Shown: positions 1-7,858, numbered from the stretch's first letter. The stretch is DNA of 20,129 bases from CAMQVM01 sp044433405 (GCA_044433405.1 JAWXTQ010000022.1:1-20129); one strand, 5' to 3'. The notes: generated by a model from the sequence alone, not told the origin. Program-made: numbers and translations.

Positions 1-338
1 GCAAAAGAGAAACGAAGTTTCTCCAAAGGGGTCTCTGACCCCTGCCCTCCGCAAGGAGAGTCCAGATCTCAGCCTCGCCACCGCCCGTTAAAAGCATTTT
101 TTGCGTAGCAAAAAGTGCAGGGTGGCGTGATGATAAAAAAACCAACCTTTAGCGACAGGTTGGTTTTTTTAAGGTAGAATAGTAGGGTTGTTATTGGTGA
201 GGTTTGGTTTTTGTGCTGATGTTAACTCTATTCACCGAGCATGAGCACAAGAGAAACGAAGTTTCTCCAAAGGGGTCGTTACGACCCCCAAAGAACTTGC
301 ACTTCTTAGGTTCTTAACGCTAAACCTAAAGGTGCTTT
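1..338 (-). repeat. Composite hairpin repeat, copy 1 (inverted partial copy)
   Basis: This gene-free stretch is the reverse complement of 11576-11913. By eye the two blocks are both 338 nt long and differ at about six positions. It is built of short inverted repeats: a GAGAAAC/GTTTCTC stem at 7-23 and again at 251-267, GGGGTC/GACCCC stems, a TTTTTGC-gta-GCAAAAA stem near 100-116, and a terminator-like stem at 135-170. A 33-nt submodule occurs twice in direct orientation (1-33 and 245-277, one mismatch). Similarity to the other copies stops at 338, and the next 40 nt up to the toxin remnant show nothing recognisable. The copy probably continues left of the window. No coding role is apparent; the open frame at 232-417 is a by-product of the palindromes. 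Confidence 0.9.
135..170. terminator. Bidirectional intrinsic terminator inside repeat copy 1
   Basis: A perfect 14-bp stem (135-148 with 157-170) has an 8-nt loop. A-tracts on one arm and T-tracts on the other give a U-run on either strand. The stem core is ACCAACCT/AGGTTGGT. The same 36-nt structure is at 11744-11779 in copy 2, with one loop-edge difference. Confidence 0.75.
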
Positions 339-379
339 GTGGCGTAGTGTTGTCAAGGCAATCAGCTCCATTCAAGTGG

Positions 380-652
380 CTACCTATCATTATAATGACC
401 ATAAGCTGATAAAACAAGTACTTCTACTATATCATCATAAACACGATAAATCAATCGGTGCTTTTGGCTAATTATGCGAGAATAGGTCTCCTCGTTAAAA
501 TATTTCAGCACCTCTACTTGCCCTGTTCCTTAATGAGGGTGTTTGGCGAGTTCGATAAGAAGTTTGCTGATTTTCTTAAATGATGAAGGGTTATTACGCT
601 TTAGCTTTGCAATATCCTCTTTTGCTCTCTCAGACAATATAAGTGTATACGT
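380..652 (-). pseudogene. YoeB/Txe-type toxin remnant
   Basis: Reading the minus strand from 652 gives a protein matching the Txe/YoeB mRNA-interferase family, with the N-terminal pattern YTLILSERAKEDI, a central GTGQVEVLKYF and a C-terminal SQKHRLIYRV...SAYGHYNDR that carries the family's usual catalytic-end residues. Length (about 90 codons) fits the family. Two lesions are visible: an in-frame TAA at 532-530 where the family has a residue before GTG, and ACG at 652-650 where the usual initiator Met would precede YTL. No other start codon follows the upstream TAG in this frame. It lies 15 nt downstream of the antitoxin remnant in the same transcription unit. I infer that it no longer makes an active toxin. 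A sequencing error would have to have occurred at both lesions to rescue it. Confidence 0.85.
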
Positions 653-667
653 GTGTCTAAAGAGTTG

Positions 668-913
668 CTAAAAATCAGTAATCTCATCACCTCCTTTTAG
701 GGTTGTTGCTTTGCCCTCTTTGATCTCTTTAAGTGAAGTGTTTATTTTGTCGATAAACTCACTTTTGCTCATTAGTGTATCATCTTCAGAAATAGGTAAA
801 ATCTTGTAGCTTTTATTTCCCTTTCTTTGCACGATAATCTCCTCTCCACTGTCAATTTTATCGAAGTAGCTTTTTTGATTTGCACGGAACTATCTTGAAC
901 TAATAACTAACAT
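668..913 (-). pseudogene. YefM/Phd-type antitoxin remnant
   Basis: The minus-strand frame from ATG at 913 reads MLVISSR, then TAG (892-890), then FRANQKSYFDKIDSGEEIIV and on to ...GGDEITDF, ending at 668. The SREFRANQKxYFD-like block followed by a G-E-x-I-x-V strand is the DNA-binding end of Phd/YefM antitoxins, and the acidic tail is where such proteins bind the toxin. The full reading would be 81 residues, normal for the family, so the TAG at codon 8 looks like a single-base lesion replacing a Glu codon. An internal ATG at 772 could still give about 34 C-terminal residues (MSKSEFIDK...), which in intact systems is the toxin-neutralising part. The toxin remnant follows directly. Confidence 0.85.
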
Positions 914-956
914 AGCTGTATTTTTTATAAAATTATTATTCTCCCCTTTTGCCAAA

Positions 957-976
957 TTGTGTACCAATTATGTACA
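957..976. promoter_or_regulatory. Candidate YefM-type operator pair
   Basis: TGTACC (960-965) and TGTACA (971-976) sit 11 bp apart, about one helical turn, overlapping the -7 box of the toxin-antitoxin promoter. From memory, E. coli YefM autorepresses through palindromes with TGTACA cores spaced about one turn apart. The match is by eye; binding is inference. Confidence 0.5.
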
Positions 977-1005
977 AAAATAGTTATTTTATATTATAAC
1001 GCAAA
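975..1005 (-). promoter_or_regulatory. Bacteroidota-type promoter of the decayed toxin-antitoxin operon
   Basis: On the minus strand TTTG (1005-1002), a 19-nt spacer and TATTTTTG (982-975) fit the Bacteroides consensus TTTG / TAnnTTTG. The antitoxin ATG is about 60 nt downstream. Confidence 0.6.
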
Positions 1006-1045
1006 ACAGATCCGTAATATTTTAAAACCCATAATTAATAGCAAC

Positions 1046-1078
1046 AAAAAAAAGCTAGCTGAATTAGCTAGCTTTTTT
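1046..1078 (-). terminator. Intrinsic terminator after tRNA-Asn
   Basis: The inverted repeat GCTAGCT / AGCTAGC (1054-1060 with 1066-1072, 5-nt loop) is extended by an A-tract (1046-1053) pairing with a T-tract (1073-1078). It lies 6 nt past the tRNA 3' end and would terminate in either direction, so it also insulates the toxin-antitoxin promoter. Confidence 0.8.
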
Positions 1079-1083
1079 GTTTG

Positions 1084-1157
1084 CTCCTCGTCTAGGACTT
1101 GAACCTAGGACCCCCTGATTAACAGTCAGGTGCTCTAACCAACTGAGCTAACGAGGA
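1084..1157 (-). tRNA. tRNA-Asn (anticodon GUU)
   Basis: The minus strand folds as a standard tRNA. The acceptor stem TCCTCGT/ACGAGGA pairs at 1157-1151 and 1091-1085, with discriminator G at 1084. The D-arm contains AGCTCAGTTGGTTAGAGC. The anticodon arm is CCTGA-CTGTTAA-TCAGG with anticodon GTT, and the T-arm is CTAGG-TTCAAGT-CCTAG. CCA is not encoded, so it must be added after transcription. It has its own promoter and terminator. Confidence 0.97.
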
Positions 1158-1202
1158 ATTTTTTTTGTGTAATCTAGTGGTGTTGGTTACTGATTACGGA
1201 TG

Positions 1203-1233
1203 CAAAGGTAGTGAAAATTTTTAAACTACCAAA
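1203..1233 (-). promoter_or_regulatory. Promoter of tRNA-Asn
   Basis: On the minus strand TTTG (1233-1230), a 19-nt spacer and TACCTTTG (1210-1203) match the Bacteroidota consensus exactly. The spacer carries an inverted repeat, GGTAGT (1207-1212) with ACTACC (1225-1230), overlapping both boxes. The mature tRNA begins about 45 nt downstream. Confidence 0.7.
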
Positions 1234-1269
1234 CTTTTACCTTGTTTTTTTGAAATTTTTTGAAATTTT

Positions 1270-2313
1270 TTACTCAATATGCCCTGTAGTGCTTGTGTGG
1301 CTGTTTTGGAAATTCAAAATTAACCCCACAACTTGAGAATATGACTTTGTTCCTGCTGCGACGTTGTTGCTTTTTAGGAAGTGGTTGTAGATCCAAGATT
1401 GGAAATTGCCTAGTTTTTCGCTGTAGAGTGCTTGGTTGTGTTCGGACTCTTGTTTGTAGAGTGATAAAATTTCGGGATTGATTTTGTCTCTTAGGGCTGC
1501 CCATTGCTCTTTGGGTAGTACGCCGTAGCATGAGTTTAGCAAATATCTCACTATTGTGTAGTAGCCGCTAAAACGAGCGTAGCTATCTTCGCTCGATTCG
1601 CATGCTATAAATGCTATTAGGTTGGCTTCGTCTTCGGAGCTTACAGAGCCTTTGTGAGATGTTTCGTGTGCAAAGGTGAATGGTATTGACGGTTCTAGAA
1701 TTGATGTGCGTATATGAAACTCACCAAAAAAGGGATTAAAGTAGCCACTTACCCCCACTTTCTCCATTAGTCGGTTGCTAATCATGGGTTTGTGTGATTT
1801 AAGCTTCACAGTTGTGAGGCTATAGTTGGGAGCTATATGGTTGTATGATTCGATGAGTGACTCTTTGAAGGTGGTGGTGATTTGATAATTGTCGTAAAGA
1901 GTGTTAAGAGTGTCGATAAATGTTGATGTTACACTCTCTAATTGCTCTGGTGAGAAGCTTTTAACCTCTTTGTTGGTGCGAACATAAATATTATCTCTAA
2001 AATAGTTCATTCCCCAGCTAAGGTAGAACCATATATAGATAAAACCTGTGAATAGCGCAAAATACCACACATTATTCCACGCCTTGATGCCTGGAGTAAA
2101 AGGAAGCGATATTAAACCTATCGCAAATAGCATCACAAAAAGATCACCTAATGAGAATTTTATCCAACCTGTAGTTGCTGTAGTCAACGTGCTAATAAAA
2201 GGATATATATTAGTTGCATAAAATTCGGCACCGCTATTTTGCCACTTAATAATAAAAGCTATTATTATGATTTCAATGATTGTGATTGAAATTAAGACTA
2301 TTTTTTGTCTCAT
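1270..2313 (-). CDS. DUF3810-like membrane zinc metalloprotease
   Basis: A 347-residue membrane protein. The first about 100 residues hold three hydrophobic segments (about 5-23, 55-73 and 80-100), and the rest is soluble. HETSH at residues 216-220 is an HExxH zinc-binding and catalytic motif, followed by EDEAN at about 226, which likely gives the third ligand. This arrangement and the flanking ACESSED and YSGYY-like segments fit the Bacteroidota DUF3810 family, which has no established substrate. It is the last gene of the cyclophilin-pheS-envC operon, 28 nt after the EnvC-like gene, which suggests envelope or peptidoglycan work, but that is inference from neighbours. Start ATG at 2313 gives an immediate N-terminal signal-anchor. 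Family assignment is from recognition of the motif and topology, not a search. Confidence 0.8.
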   Translation of the reverse strand: MRQKIVLISITIIEIIIIAFIIKWQNSGAEFYATNIYPFISTLTTATTGWIKFSLGDLFVMLFAIGLISLPFTPGIKAWNNVWYFALFTGFIYIWFYLSWGMNYFRDNIYVRTNKEVKSFSPEQLESVTSTFIDTLNTLYDNYQITTTFKESLIESYNHIAPNYSLTTVKLKSHKPMISNRLMEKVGVSGYFNPFFGEFHIRTSILEPSIPFTFAHETSHKGSVSSEDEANLIAFIACESSEDSYARFSGYYTIVRYLLNSCYGVLPKEQWAALRDKINPEILSLYKQESEHNQALYSEKLGNFQSWIYNHFLKSNNVAAGTKSYSQVVGLILNFQNSHTSTTGHIE

Positions 2314-2341
2314 AAACTTGTTGTTTAGAGTGTTTTTATTT

Positions 2342-3520
2342 TTAGAATTTTATCCACTCAGTAGGATTAAGCGGAGTAGTCTCCTCCCAAAGTTCGAAGT
2401 GGACTGATTGATTGTTGCCACCAGTGGCGATTTTTCCTATCTTTTGAGAGGTTTTAACCATGTCGCCCATCTCTATATAAACCTCGCTCATGTTTGAGTA
2501 TACGCTCAGGTAGCTTCCGTGGCGTATCATCACTGAGTTGTTCAATCCTTGAAAAAAGAACACCTTTACAACTTCACCTGCAAATACTGACTTAACATTC
2601 ACCTCGCTTGCAGTGATGTTAATTCCGTTGTTTTTTACCTTAATATTTTTCTGTATTGGGTCGCTTTGAAGCCCAAAGTGAGATGTGATGACTCCTTGTA
2701 TAGGTGGTGAAAGCTTGCCTTTGTTTTCGGCAAATTTAAGCGACTGTTCTGCTAACTCTTGTTTTGTAGGTTCGTCAACTATGTCGTTTTTCTTGTTGAG
2801 CTCCTCGATTAGCTTTTGAATCTCATTTTGAAGTTGAGATATCTGTTTTGATTGATTGATTATATCGGCATTGAGTGTTGCCTCCTCTTTCTCTAGAGAG
2901 GCTAGCAGGTTTTTGTAATCCTCTTCCTCTTGAGTAAGTGTCTCAAGTTCTTTTTCGCGGCTGCTTCTTAGCTGCTCTATTTCGCGATTTTTCTGCTCTA
3001 GAGAGCGGTTTTTGTCGCTAATTTCGCTTGATTTGCTGCTTATGCTCTGACTCTTTACCTTGGTAAATCCAGTCACCTTTTCGAGATATTTGCTGCGAAG
3101 TTGCATCTCATAGAAGCTATTAGAGGAGAATAGAAACACTAAATAGTTGCTCTGCTTAATATCTTTATAGCGATTAACAATAGATTTTGTATAGTCAACT
3201 TTCAAAGCAGCTAGCTCTTTAGTGAGCTGTTTGATAGTAGAGTTATTGCCACTAATGCTATTTGTTGTAATCTTTAGCTGTTTATCTAGATTGCTAATAA
3301 TCTTTTTGCGGTTCGATATGTTAGATTGAGTAAGCTGTAGCTGAGTGATGCCATCTTTCTGCTTGTCGTGAGTTAGAGCGAGAAGTTTTTGCGATTTCTC
3401 GATCTCTTTTTGGGCTTTAATTATCTCCTGCTCTAGTGACTCCACGGTTTGTTGACCGTAAGCAAAATTCACGGTGAGCAGGAGTGATATACACATTAAA
3501 ATTCTTAAAACCCTATGCAT
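2342..3520 (-). CDS. EnvC-like murein hydrolase activator with degenerate LytM domain
   Basis: A 392-residue secreted protein. Residues 1-22 are a Sec signal peptide ending in AYG-QQ. About 23-250 is a long charged coiled coil (Q/E/K/L-rich heptads). About 275-392 is a LytM/M23 fold starting at GVITSHFG. The zinc ligands expected in active M23 enzymes are absent: the usual HxGxD block reads NNGINI, the YxHLS block reads YSNMS, and the HxH block reads SVHFEL. Coiled coil plus inactive LytM is the layout of E. coli EnvC, which activates division amidases rather than cutting peptidoglycan, so I infer the same role here at the septum. The start is 3 nt after the pheS stop, implying coupled expression. 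It precedes the DUF3810-like gene. Confidence 0.85.
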   Translation of the reverse strand: MHRVLRILMCISLLLTVNFAYGQQTVESLEQEIIKAQKEIEKSQKLLALTHDKQKDGITQLQLTQSNISNRKKIISNLDKQLKITTNSISGNNSTIKQLTKELAALKVDYTKSIVNRYKDIKQSNYLVFLFSSNSFYEMQLRSKYLEKVTGFTKVKSQSISSKSSEISDKNRSLEQKNREIEQLRSSREKELETLTQEEEDYKNLLASLEKEEATLNADIINQSKQISQLQNEIQKLIEELNKKNDIVDEPTKQELAEQSLKFAENKGKLSPPIQGVITSHFGLQSDPIQKNIKVKNNGINITASEVNVKSVFAGEVVKVFFFQGLNNSVMIRHGSYLSVYSNMSEVYIEMGDMVKTSQKIGKIATGGNNQSVHFELWEETTPLNPTEWIKF

Positions 3521-3523
3521 AAT

Positions 3524-4549
3524 TTAGATAATTGCCTCAAACTGTTGTAGGAATCTAAGATCGTTTTCGAAATATAAACGCAAATCTCTAACTCCATATT
3601 TGAGCATTGCGATACGTTCTACCCCCATACCAAATGCAAAACCGCTATATTTTTTAGAGTCAATTCCGCACGATTCTAACACGTTAGGGTCTACCATGCC
3701 ACATCCCATAATCTCAAGGTAGCCAGTGTATTTACACACATTACACCCTTTAGAACCACACAAGTTACACGATACATCAACCTCAGCTGATGGTTCAGTA
3801 AATGGGAAATATGATGGGCGCATACGAATAGTTGCGCTCTCACCGAACATCTCTTTAGCAAAGTATAGGATAGTTTGCTTCATGTCGGCAAACGAAACAT
3901 TCTCGTCGATATATAATCCCTCAACTTGATGGAATATACAGTGCGCTCTATAAGAGATAGCCTCGTTGCGGAACACTCTACCTGGGCAAACTACGCGGAT
4001 AGGTGGCTTTTTGCTCTCCATCATTCTCACCTGTATAGATGATGTGTGAGTGCGAAGTAGAATATCAGGATCTTTCTCAATAAAGAAGGTGTCTTGCATA
4101 TCGCGAGCAGGGTGCTCAGGTGGGAAGTTTAGAGCTGAGAACACATGCCAGTCATCTTCAATCTCTGGTCCTTCAGCAATAGTAAAGCCTAGGCGTGAAA
4201 ATATATCAACAATCTCTTTCTTCACCATTGAGATAGGGTGTCTTGTGCCTACTTCAGAGAATAGAGCAGGTCTTGACAGGTCGCTCTCCGCTGTAGATGA
4301 TTCATCGGTGCTGCTTTCTAACATCTCTTTTAGGGAGTTGATTTTTGCTATTGCAGCATTTTTTAGCTCATTAATTGGTTTTCCAAGCTCTTTTTTTTCT
4401 TCTCCAGCAAGGGTTTTAAACTCTTCAAAAAGTTGAGTTATCTCGCCTTTTTTGCCGAGTGCTTTAATTCTGAACTCTTCTATTTCAGCAATTGATTTAG
4501 GAGCAAATTCCTTTACTAAGGTTAATAGCTCATTGATTTTGTATAACAT
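3524..4549 (-). CDS. pheS: Phenylalanine--tRNA ligase alpha subunit
   Basis: A 341-residue class II aminoacyl-tRNA synthetase subunit that charges tRNA-Phe as an alpha2-beta2 enzyme with PheT. About residues 1-90 form the coiled-coil tRNA-binding arm. Motif 1 lies around GTRHPISMVKKEI, motif 2 around VCPGRVFRNEAI, and motif 3 near the C-terminus around FGMGVERIAML. The phenylalanine pocket region FPFTEPSAEVDV is intact, and CNLCGSKGCNVC is a zinc-ribbon-like insert common in PheS. Length is typical. No pheT lies next to it. It sits in a minus-strand operon 9 nt after the cyclophilin gene and 3 nt before the EnvC-like gene. Confidence 0.96.
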   Translation of the reverse strand: MLYKINELLTLVKEFAPKSIAEIEEFRIKALGKKGEITQLFEEFKTLAGEEKKELGKPINELKNAAIAKINSLKEMLESSTDESSTAESDLSRPALFSEVGTRHPISMVKKEIVDIFSRLGFTIAEGPEIEDDWHVFSALNFPPEHPARDMQDTFFIEKDPDILLRTHTSSIQVRMMESKKPPIRVVCPGRVFRNEAISYRAHCIFHQVEGLYIDENVSFADMKQTILYFAKEMFGESATIRMRPSYFPFTEPSAEVDVSCNLCGSKGCNVCKYTGYLEIMGCGMVDPNVLESCGIDSKKYSGFAFGMGVERIAMLKYGVRDLRLYFENDLRFLQQFEAII

Positions 4550-4558
4550 ATATTTGAT

Positions 4559-5278
4559 CTATTTTTTACTAAATAATTTATGTAATTCGTTCTCTTTAAG
4601 TTGCGCTTCAGCAATTTCGGTGATTTCTATCTTCTCGATTATGATATTCTCACGCGGACGATCGCTGTCGGATGTCTTTACTTCGGCAATTTTATCTACT
4701 ACATCCATGCCATCAATCACGTAACCAAAAATAGTGTAAGCCCCATCTAGGTGAGGATTGCCACCATTTTTTAGATAGTAGTCAATAATATCGCTGTTGT
4801 TGTTTTCGCGTAGAGTTAGAGAGAGCGAATCGAGTTGGTTTTGATTATTGCCCTGCACAATATAAAAATGCGAACCTGATGAGTTGCGTTCAGGGTTTTC
4901 GTCATCCCCTAGGCGTGCTGCTGCAACCACACCGCGCACATGTTTGTATTCATCCAAAAACTCAGCTTTTACAATATGTTCAGCACCTCCGTCAAGAAGT
5001 GTCGAATCTGGCGATAAATGTTTGCTGTTGGTATTGCCAGTTTGTATTACAAAGTTTTTAATGACTCTATGAAACTGCATATTGTCGTAAAAACCATCCT
5101 CTGCTAACTCAATAAAGTTGCTGCGATGAAGCGGAGTTTCGTTCAAAAGAACAAAGGTAATATCGCCTCTATTTGTGGTGATGGTGGCCTGTGAGAGGTA
5201 ACTATCGTTGGTTGAGTCGCAACTGGCTAATGTAGCTAGTGTCAAAAAAAATAAAAAGTTTTTTAATTTTCTTATCAT
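4559..5278 (-). CDS. Cyclophilin-type peptidyl-prolyl isomerase lipoprotein
   Basis: A 239-residue PPIase. Residues 1-19 are a lipoprotein signal with lipobox LASC, lipidated Cys20, so the protein is probably anchored in the periplasm or outer membrane. The cyclophilin domain covers about 30-220, with the catalytic block FHRVIKNFVIQTG and the substrate-groove block SSGSHFYIVQG (family consensus SSGSQFFI). An extra charged tail follows. It would speed cis-trans prolyl isomerisation during envelope protein folding. First gene of the operon, with promoter at 5363-5392. The start at 5278 puts the lipobox at the usual distance. Confidence 0.9.
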   Translation of the reverse strand: MIRKLKNFLFFLTLATLASCDSTNDSYLSQATITTNRGDITFVLLNETPLHRSNFIELAEDGFYDNMQFHRVIKNFVIQTGNTNSKHLSPDSTLLDGGAEHIVKAEFLDEYKHVRGVVAAARLGDDENPERNSSGSHFYIVQGNNQNQLDSLSLTLRENNNSDIIDYYLKNGGNPHLDGAYTIFGYVIDGMDVVDKIAEVKTSDSDRPRENIIIEKIEITEIAEAQLKENELHKLFSKK

Positions 5279-5335
5279 ATATGAAAAAAAATATTTAATT
5301 TTGGCCTCGATGGAGGTCGTTTTGCAAGTTATTTG

Positions 5336-5354
5336 TTAGAGTAATATGCTCTAA
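5336..5354. promoter_or_regulatory. Palindrome at the likely transcription start of the cyclophilin operon
   Basis: TTAGAG (5336-5341) and CTCTAA (5349-5354) form a perfect 6-bp inverted repeat with a 7-nt centre, lying just downstream of the -7 box of the minus-strand promoter. It could be an operator or a leader hairpin; there is no other evidence. Confidence 0.3.
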
Positions 5355-5362
5355 TAAACCTA

Positions 5363-5392
5363 CAAAAATAAGTTTTTTTATTTAATATCAAA
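5363..5392 (-). promoter_or_regulatory. Promoter of the cyclophilin-pheS-envC-DUF3810 operon
   Basis: On the minus strand TTTG (5392-5389), an 18-nt spacer and TATTTTTG (5370-5363) fit the Bacteroidota consensus. The first ATG is about 85 nt downstream. Confidence 0.6.
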
Positions 5393-5461
5393 AATTATAT
5401 CATATTAAGTAGTAAACTAAGGGCTTTTAAAAAAAACATAAACGATTGATTTTAAGTGAAT

Positions 5462-7831
5462 ATGCTAATAACTTTAAAGAGAGTCTTGTCGCAAATAGGC
5501 AGAGTTTTTTTGCTGTTTGTAGTGTTCTTTGTTCTATCTCTAAGCGCAACGGCACAGAGTGTGGGTGTGGTGCTTAGTGGTGGTGGAGCAAAAGGGCTCT
5601 ACCATATTGGTATTTTAAAAGCACTTGAGGAGAATAATATCCCTATAGATTATGTGGCAGGAACATCAATGGGGGCGATAGTTGCAGGAATGTATGCGGC
5701 AGGTTACTCTCCTGATGATATATTAGCGATATTTCGCTCTGGTGATGTTGAGGTATGGTTGTCTGGAAAGATGGAAGATAAATATAAATTCTATTATAAG
5801 CAGCCACCAACTAATGGTTCGATGATTTCGCTTAATGTTAACTTTAGAAAATTCTTAGAGAGACGTCGCACAGGTGATAAGAAAACAAGTAGTAGCGAAA
5901 AAATGAGTGCGAGTGATGGTGAAATCACTGGGTTTAAGTCGGCAATACCTAGTACGCAGCTTGATATGGCAATGCTTAACTATTTTGCAGGTGCTACGGC
6001 TGCCTCTCATCACAATTTTGACTCGCTATTTGTTCCATTTAGGTGTGTGTCGGTTGATATTCTCGATCGTAAGCAGTTTCTTTGGAAAGAGGGCGATTTG
6101 GGTATGGCTGTACGCTCTTCTATGTCTATACCTCTTGTGTTTGAGCCCTTAATGGTGCATGGAAAGATGATGGTAGATGGGGGAGTGTTGAATAACTTCC
6201 CATGGCAAGATATGAAGGATGATTTTAACCCCGACATTATGATAGGGGGTGTATGTTCCAACAATAGCGTCAACCCATCAACTATCTCAGGTCAAATAGA
6301 GTTGCTCACTATTAGCAAAACCGACTATAACATTCCTGATAGTCTCGGACTTGTTGTTAGGCGCGATGTTGATGTGGGGATGTTGGAGTATTCAAAAGTA
6401 GATTATGTTGTAGAGTTAGGTTATAACGATGCACTAAAGATGATGCCTCAAATCAAACAGCGTATCACTCGTAGAGAGAGCACCACTGAGATTGCTATGC
6501 GTCGTTTAAAATTCATGGAGAAGTGCCCAACCTTAGTGGTTGATAGTTTAGATGTTGTTGGACTTAATGCTGTGCAGAAAAAATTTGTTGAGGGGCAGCT
6601 GAGTTATAACGAGGGAGAGACTATAAGTTTTGAGGAGTTTAAGCGTGAATATTACAAAATAATTGAGGGTGGTGTTATCAAAACGGGTTTCCCAACTGCC
6701 GACTACAATCCAATTACTGGTAGATATTCGGTTGACGTACACATGAGAGCAAACTCAACACTCAAAGCTCTTGCTGGTGTTAATATCTCTTCTGCAAATA
6801 TCAATGTGGGTTATTTAGGGTTGGAGTATGCGCAGATTGGGCGCACGAGCTCCTATCATTCGCTAACTGGATACTTCGGGAACTTCTATTCGTCGGTCTC
6901 TTATGATACCCGATTTAACTTTTTTGATCGCAAAAATCCATACTACATTAAGGGTGGTTTCTCGTATCAATTTTATGATTATGGTCGTGGAAACAATCAG
7001 CGCTACTCCTTTAGTCATAGAGCGTTTGACTACTCTCGAATGAATAGCTACTATTTATATGGGACGTTAGGTGCTGCCGTTGGGCAAGTTTCAAGAATTG
7101 AGCTTCGAGCTTCAGCAGGTAGAGACTCCTATCGCTATGATATCGTAAATAGTTTGATAGAAACCGAGGTGTTGAGCCCTAATGAGAGCACGTATGATTA
7201 TGTGAGTTCAAATTTATCGTTATCTCGAAACTCACTCAACTATAAAGTGTATCCTACGCGCGGTTTGCAGCAGACTATATCGCTTATTGGAACACTTGCA
7301 AAAGACTACTATACACCTGCGGTATTGGCCGTTGGTGATGTTGAGCCTAGTGAGGTTTTGCAAAACAATTGGGCAGGAGTTTCATATTCGCGTGATTACT
7401 ACTATCGACTATTCAATAATATTACAATTGGTTATGCGCTAGATGGTATCTACACTACAATTCCCGATTTGAGTAGTGAATATGCAACAGCTCTAATATC
7501 GCCAGGATTTTATCCTACTGAGCACTCTAATACGCTTTTTATTCCGCAGTATCATAATAGCTCTTATGTGGCGGCTGGGATAAAGCCTATAATTGAGTGG
7601 AATGATAACCTATATTTAAAATCAGAGATTTATGGCTATTTCTCAAATTTCCACGACATTGATAATTCAGAGCTTTTGTTTATAGTTAGTTCGTCGTTGG
7701 TGTATCAATCGCCTATTGGTCCTGTTAGCTTTAATTATTCGTTCTACGAGAATGATTCAATGGCGCAAAACTTCTTTACTTTCAATATTGGGTTTATAAT
7801 ATTCAAACAAAGAGGCGTTAAGTTTTTCTAA
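5462..7831 (+). CDS. Patatin-like phospholipase fused to POTRA and outer-membrane barrel (type Vd-like)
   Basis: About 789 residues. Residues 1-31 are a Sec signal peptide ending in SATAQ. A patatin domain follows, with oxyanion loop SGGGAKG (39-45), nucleophile elbow GTSMG (67-71, Ser69) and catalytic Asp in DGG (Asp239), so the Ser-Asp dyad is intact. A POTRA-like region begins around SLDVVGLNAV (about 360-440), and the last about 340 residues are aromatic-rich alternating strands ending in Phe, as in Omp85-type barrels. This order matches type Vd autotransporters such as PlpD and FplA and the related Bacteroidota patatin/BamA proteins. The predicted activity is lipase or phospholipase A. 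An in-frame GTG at 5456 is an alternative start; I prefer ATG 5462. No conserved operon partner is next to it. Confidence 0.88.
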   Translation: MLITLKRVLSQIGRVFLLFVVFFVLSLSATAQSVGVVLSGGGAKGLYHIGILKALEENNIPIDYVAGTSMGAIVAGMYAAGYSPDDILAIFRSGDVEVWLSGKMEDKYKFYYKQPPTNGSMISLNVNFRKFLERRRTGDKKTSSSEKMSASDGEITGFKSAIPSTQLDMAMLNYFAGATAASHHNFDSLFVPFRCVSVDILDRKQFLWKEGDLGMAVRSSMSIPLVFEPLMVHGKMMVDGGVLNNFPWQDMKDDFNPDIMIGGVCSNNSVNPSTISGQIELLTISKTDYNIPDSLGLVVRRDVDVGMLEYSKVDYVVELGYNDALKMMPQIKQRITRRESTTEIAMRRLKFMEKCPTLVVDSLDVVGLNAVQKKFVEGQLSYNEGETISFEEFKREYYKIIEGGVIKTGFPTADYNPITGRYSVDVHMRANSTLKALAGVNISSANINVGYLGLEYAQIGRTSSYHSLTGYFGNFYSSVSYDTRFNFFDRKNPYYIKGGFSYQFYDYGRGNNQRYSFSHRAFDYSRMNSYYLYGTLGAAVGQVSRIELRASAGRDSYRYDIVNSLIETEVLSPNESTYDYVSSNLSLSRNSLNYKVYPTRGLQQTISLIGTLAKDYYTPAVLAVGDVEPSEVLQNNWAGVSYSRDYYYRLFNNITIGYALDGIYTTIPDLSSEYATALISPGFYPTEHSNTLFIPQYHNSSYVAAGIKPIIEWNDNLYLKSEIYGYFSNFHDIDNSELLFIVSSSLVYQSPIGPVSFNYSFYENDSMAQNFFTFNIGFIIFKQRGVKFF

Positions 7832-7858
7832 TATCAATGTTTTCTGATAAACTTTACG

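Noticed and set aside
1..338. CRISPR array, because of repeated short blocks
   Set aside because: There are no regularly spaced identical repeats with unique spacers and no cas genes; the repeats are palindromic submodules about 245 nt apart.
232..417. Small protein gene on the minus strand
   Set aside because: It spans the end of the repeat and the end of the toxin remnant in another frame, and has no recognisable features.
4050..4436. 128-codon plus-strand open frame opposite pheS
   Set aside because: It lies wholly within pheS on the other strand, is serine-rich as antisense frames often are, and has no family resemblance.
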